A model generated the notes under the pieces. The model made no database searches. It was not told the origin of the DNA and saw nothing but the letters and a program-made list of their open reading frames with translations. From an uncultured Opitutia bacterium (GTDB lineage: Bacteria; Verrucomicrobiota; Verrucomicrobiia; Opitutales; Coraliomargaritaceae), in NCBI GenBank assembly GCA_937136395.1, contig CAKZOI010000022.1, forward strand, positions 248,001-312,000: a stretch of 64,000 bases of DNA, given 5' to 3'. Below, piece after piece: positions 61,292-64,000 of the stretch (the stretch's first letter is position 1; every line of letters starts with the position of its first letter). A program made the translations under genes and the position numbers.

Positions 61292-64000
61292 ATGTATCTC
61301 AAAGAGATAGTTATCAGTGGTTTTAAAAGTTTTGCCGATCGCACGCGCCTAGATCTTCGTCGTGGAGTGACGGCAGTGGTCGGGCCTAATGGTTGCGGTA
61401 AAAGTAATATCGTTGATGCGATCCGTTGGGTGCTTGGCGAGCAGAGTGCGAAAGCCCTGCGAGGGGCCTCGATGCAGGATGTGATTTTCGAAGGCACTGA
61501 TAAGCGTAAACAGTTGCCGACCTGTGAGGTTTCATTGACCTTTACCGACTGTGAAGCGGAGCTGGGCACCGCATTTAATGAAGTGGAAATTTCCCGCCGT
61601 GTGACTCGTGATGGCGGCAGTGATTATTTTATTAATGGCAAAGTCTCTCGCTTGAAGGATATTCAGCGTTTATTTGCCAACACCGGCGTCGGGCGTGTTT
61701 CTTATTCGTTCATGTTGCAAGGCCAGATCGACCAAATTCTGTCGACCAATGCTTCAGAGCGGCGCACGATTTTCGAGGAAGCTGCAGGAATCACGCTCTA
61801 CAAGGCGCAGCGTAAAGAAGCGCTGAATAAGCTTTCCTTGGTGGATGCGAATTTGGCTCGTGTCACCGATGTGATTGAGGAGGTGAGCCGTCAAATTGGA
61901 TCGCTCAAGCGCCAAGCGAGTAAGGCACTTCGTTATCAACGAATTAAGCACCGCTTGACCCACCTCGACCTCGCTTTTAGTGCATATCGCTATGCGGACT
62001 TGAAGTCATCGATTGATGCCGTTTCCGCGCGAGCTACGGAATTGCGGAAGCGACTCGAAGTGCATACAGAATCTTTAGATGCCGATGAAACTGCATTAGC
62101 TGAGAAAAAAGCGAAGCGCGTCGAACTGTATGATAAAATGCAGGAGTTTCAGCAGTTGGTCTATAATTTACGTTCTGAGAAGGAGAATGCGGATAATCAG
62201 GCAGAATTTTCAGGTATTCGAACTAAGGATCTAAACGCTCGGATCGAGGAATATAAAAAGGAAATTGCGGATTTAGAAAGTCAGCAACGTCAACTCGCTG
62301 AGCGCGCGGAGAGTGAATCCGAGAACAAGCAAATGCAACTCGACGTAGTGGATGACTCGGATCGAATCTTTCGGGACCGCAGTGCAGAACTTGTCGCCTC
62401 GCAGGAGCAACTTGGCGAAATGGAGGCCCAGCTTCAACAACGCCGGCAACATGTCTTAGAGGCTGAAAATCGTATTAACCGCGCTCGCTCACGTTGCACC
62501 ACATTAGAGGTGGATCTCAAAACCTATCAGGTAAAGCACGCGTCGCTGACGGAGACCCTGGTCACATTAAAAGAAGAACTGCTTGTTCTAGAGAAAGGCG
62601 CATCAGACATTCAGCGTTTGCTCGAAAAAAGTCGTGAAGAGCAAAGCATGAGCGAAGCCGCGGTCGAAAAGGCCCGCAATGATTCTCGCGAAATTTTAGG
62701 TCAATTTCGTGCCATGCAGGAGCGCATTCAAGAGCAGGACAGAGGAATTGCTCGTAAGACAGCCCAGTTGAACATTCTTGAAGGGCTGCAGGCTAAATTT
62801 GAAGGCTTCGGTGAGGGCGCGAAAGCCATACTTGGTGATAAGCTAAGTGAAGTTGTCTCGAACAATGGTGTATCCATAGTTTCCAAAGAGTTAAAGGTGC
62901 AGCCCGCATATGTGAATGCTATTGAGACTTTATTAGGGTCAGCTGCGGAGGCGCTCTATCTCGGGAAAGCCGACACCGCGTTGTCGGTTATCGGCAAGCT
63001 CGACGAGTCACGTCTAGGGCGTGCCTGTCTACAAATCGATATAGAAACCACGGCAAAGCTACCAAAGGTTGATTTGCCCGACCATATTGTTGCCGCTAAA
63101 ACCGTAGTTGTGCTGCGTGACCCTGCGCTGCAAGGCGCCGTGGATCGATTGCTTAGTGGCTGTTATTTGGTCGATACACTGGAGAACTTCGTTTCATTTT
63201 GGAAGGCCCATCCAGGTTTCAACTTCCTGTTGGCGGCCACTCAAAACGGCGAAATTATTGATTGCCGTGGTTTGATCCATGGGGGGCGCACATCAGGTAA
63301 AAAATCCTCCAGCGTTATGGAGCGTGAATCAGAGATTCGTCGCCTGCGTAGTGAGATCGAAGAAGAGCGCAAAGCTTTAAATAGTCTGCGTGAGGAATCC
63401 GCAGAGTTGGATGACCGGCGCAATACTGCAGAGGCGACTGTTGAAGAGCAACGACAACGCCAAAGCGAACTCGCGAGTGAAGTCTCTGGACTGGTCGCTG
63501 AGGAGCGAAACCAAAAGCAAAAAACGGAGCAAAATGCACGTTTACATTACAAAAGCCAAGAAGAGCTTGAAAAGCTAGATGCCAAGCATGGCGATTCAGT
63601 TCAAGAACTTGAAGCGGCAAAGCAGGAATTAGCCGCAGCTGAACAGGGCTTGAATGAGGCGCGTCAGAGTGGCACCGACCTTGAAGACGAAATTGCACGT
63701 GCCCGTGAAATTCGTGATGCCAAGCGTGAGGCACTTTCAGATGTTCGCCTCGAGCTCGCTGAAAAGAAACAGCGTTTAGAATCTGTGGACAGAGTGCTTG
63801 GTGAAGTGCAGCGTGAAACCGCTAATTTGCAAAACCGTATTTCACGTCGTAATCAAGAGATTGATACGATCAATGAGCAGATTGCTCAATTATCACGCAG
63901 TGGTTCTGCTGAACGTGAAAAAAGTGCTGAGCTGGAAAAGACACTACAGGTATCGACTGAACAATTAGAGCAAGATCGTATCGCCTTAAAGGCACTCGAT
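61292..64000 (+). CDS. smc: Chromosome segregation protein SMC, N-terminal 903 codons (runs off the right edge)
   Basis: Starts MYLKEIVISGFKSFADRT. Walker A is GPNGCGKSNIVDAIRWVLGEQS (positions 61381-61446), and QGQIDQILS follows. A long coiled coil (about residues 165-480) leads to the hinge (about 500-650; ETLLGSAAEALYLGKADTA), then the return coil begins. The ABC signature and Walker B are beyond the window. SMC with ScpAB condenses and separates chromosomes. Complete proteins have about 1180-1280 aa. Confidence 0.93.
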   Translation, partial: MYLKEIVISGFKSFADRTRLDLRRGVTAVVGPNGCGKSNIVDAIRWVLGEQSAKALRGASMQDVIFEGTDKRKQLPTCEVSLTFTDCEAELGTAFNEVEISRRVTRDGGSDYFINGKVSRLKDIQRLFANTGVGRVSYSFMLQGQIDQILSTNASERRTIFEEAAGITLYKAQRKEALNKLSLVDANLARVTDVIEEVSRQIGSLKRQASKALRYQRIKHRLTHLDLAFSAYRYADLKSSIDAVSARATELRKRLEVHTESLDADETALAEKKAKRVELYDKMQEFQQLVYNLRSEKENADNQAEFSGIRTKDLNARIEEYKKEIADLESQQRQLAERAESESENKQMQLDVVDDSDRIFRDRSAELVASQEQLGEMEAQLQQRRQHVLEAENRINRARSRCTTLEVDLKTYQVKHASLTETLVTLKEELLVLEKGASDIQRLLEKSREEQSMSEAAVEKARNDSREILGQFRAMQERIQEQDRGIARKTAQLNILEGLQAKFEGFGEGAKAILGDKLSEVVSNNGVSIVSKELKVQPAYVNAIETLLGSAAEALYLGKADTALSVIGKLDESRLGRACLQIDIETTAKLPKVDLPDHIVAAKTVVVLRDPALQGAVDRLLSGCYLVDTLENFVSFWKAHPGFNFLLAATQNGEIIDCRGLIHGGRTSGKKSSSVMERESEIRRLRSEIEEERKALNSLREESAELDDRRNTAEATVEEQRQRQSELASEVSGLVAEERNQKQKTEQNARLHYKSQEELEKLDAKHGDSVQELEAAKQELAAAEQGLNEARQSGTDLEDEIARAREIRDAKREALSDVRLELAEKKQRLESVDRVLGEVQRETANLQNRISRRNQEIDTINEQIAQLSRSGSAEREKSAELEKTLQVSTEQLEQDRIALKALD

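Overview
The window looks like a chromosomal segment of a marine member of the Verrucomicrobiota, most likely class Opitutia near Coraliomargarita or Lentimonas. This is an inference from gene content: a Gram-negative envelope (LptB, KdsD, Aas-type lipid repair), PEP-CTERM surface proteins, a pilin-like secreted protein, sulfatases and a LacI-controlled sugar cluster. No rRNA, tRNA, CRISPR array or intact insertion sequence was seen.

Layout. 1-752 is the 3' end of a sulfatase. 1.2-20.9 kb is mostly housekeeping: argA, xerC/D, cardiolipin synthase, rlmH, lptB, hprK, dnaA (with an AT-rich, DnaA-box-bearing upstream region), hrpB, rph, an AI-2E family permease, pyrD, lipA and lipB. 20.97-22.44 kb is a small AT-rich element lodged exactly at the 3' end of glmS. 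22.4-26.6 kb holds glmS, glgC and a universal stress protein. 26.4-29.0 kb holds an ammonium transporter broken by a frameshift, with two Roadblock-like genes upstream, one carrying an in-frame TAG. 29.1-39.4 kb holds a three-domain LplT/PlsC/acyl-ACP synthetase fusion with a divergent MarR regulator and twin palindromic operators, a malectin/PKD secreted protein, a secreted trypsin-like protease, an SDR protein, a formate/nitrite-type channel gene preceded by two in-frame TAG codons, and a PEP-CTERM protein. 39.7-44.2 kb has an adenosine deaminase and a second PEP-CTERM protein, separated by repeat-rich intergenic DNA, then a LacI regulator. 44.2-57.2 kb is a carbohydrate cluster (GH3, GH39-like, GPH symporter, sulfatase, GH105, pilin-like protein, NCS1-like permease with a small membrane protein, GH78) that fits breakdown of a sulfated, rhamnose- and uronate-containing algal polysaccharide such as ulvan. 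57.4-64 kb returns to cell functions: an AsmA-like protein, rhomboid protease, kdsD, a LOG protein and the first three quarters of smc.

The most notable structure is the glmS-associated element. Both ends carry the same 12-bp piece of the glmS end, and 16-bp inverted arms sit just inside. Joining the ends in silico gives a symmetric 54-bp site typical of an integrase attP. The element carries what looks like the C-terminal part of a serine recombinase, and it separates glmS from lipB-lipA, which would otherwise lie 23 bp apart. A second theme is damage to nitrogen-related transport genes: a frameshifted amt, an amber codon in its Roadblock partner and two amber codons ahead of the FNT channel. 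Several families of intergenic palindromic repeats are also present, one pair showing a compensatory stem change.
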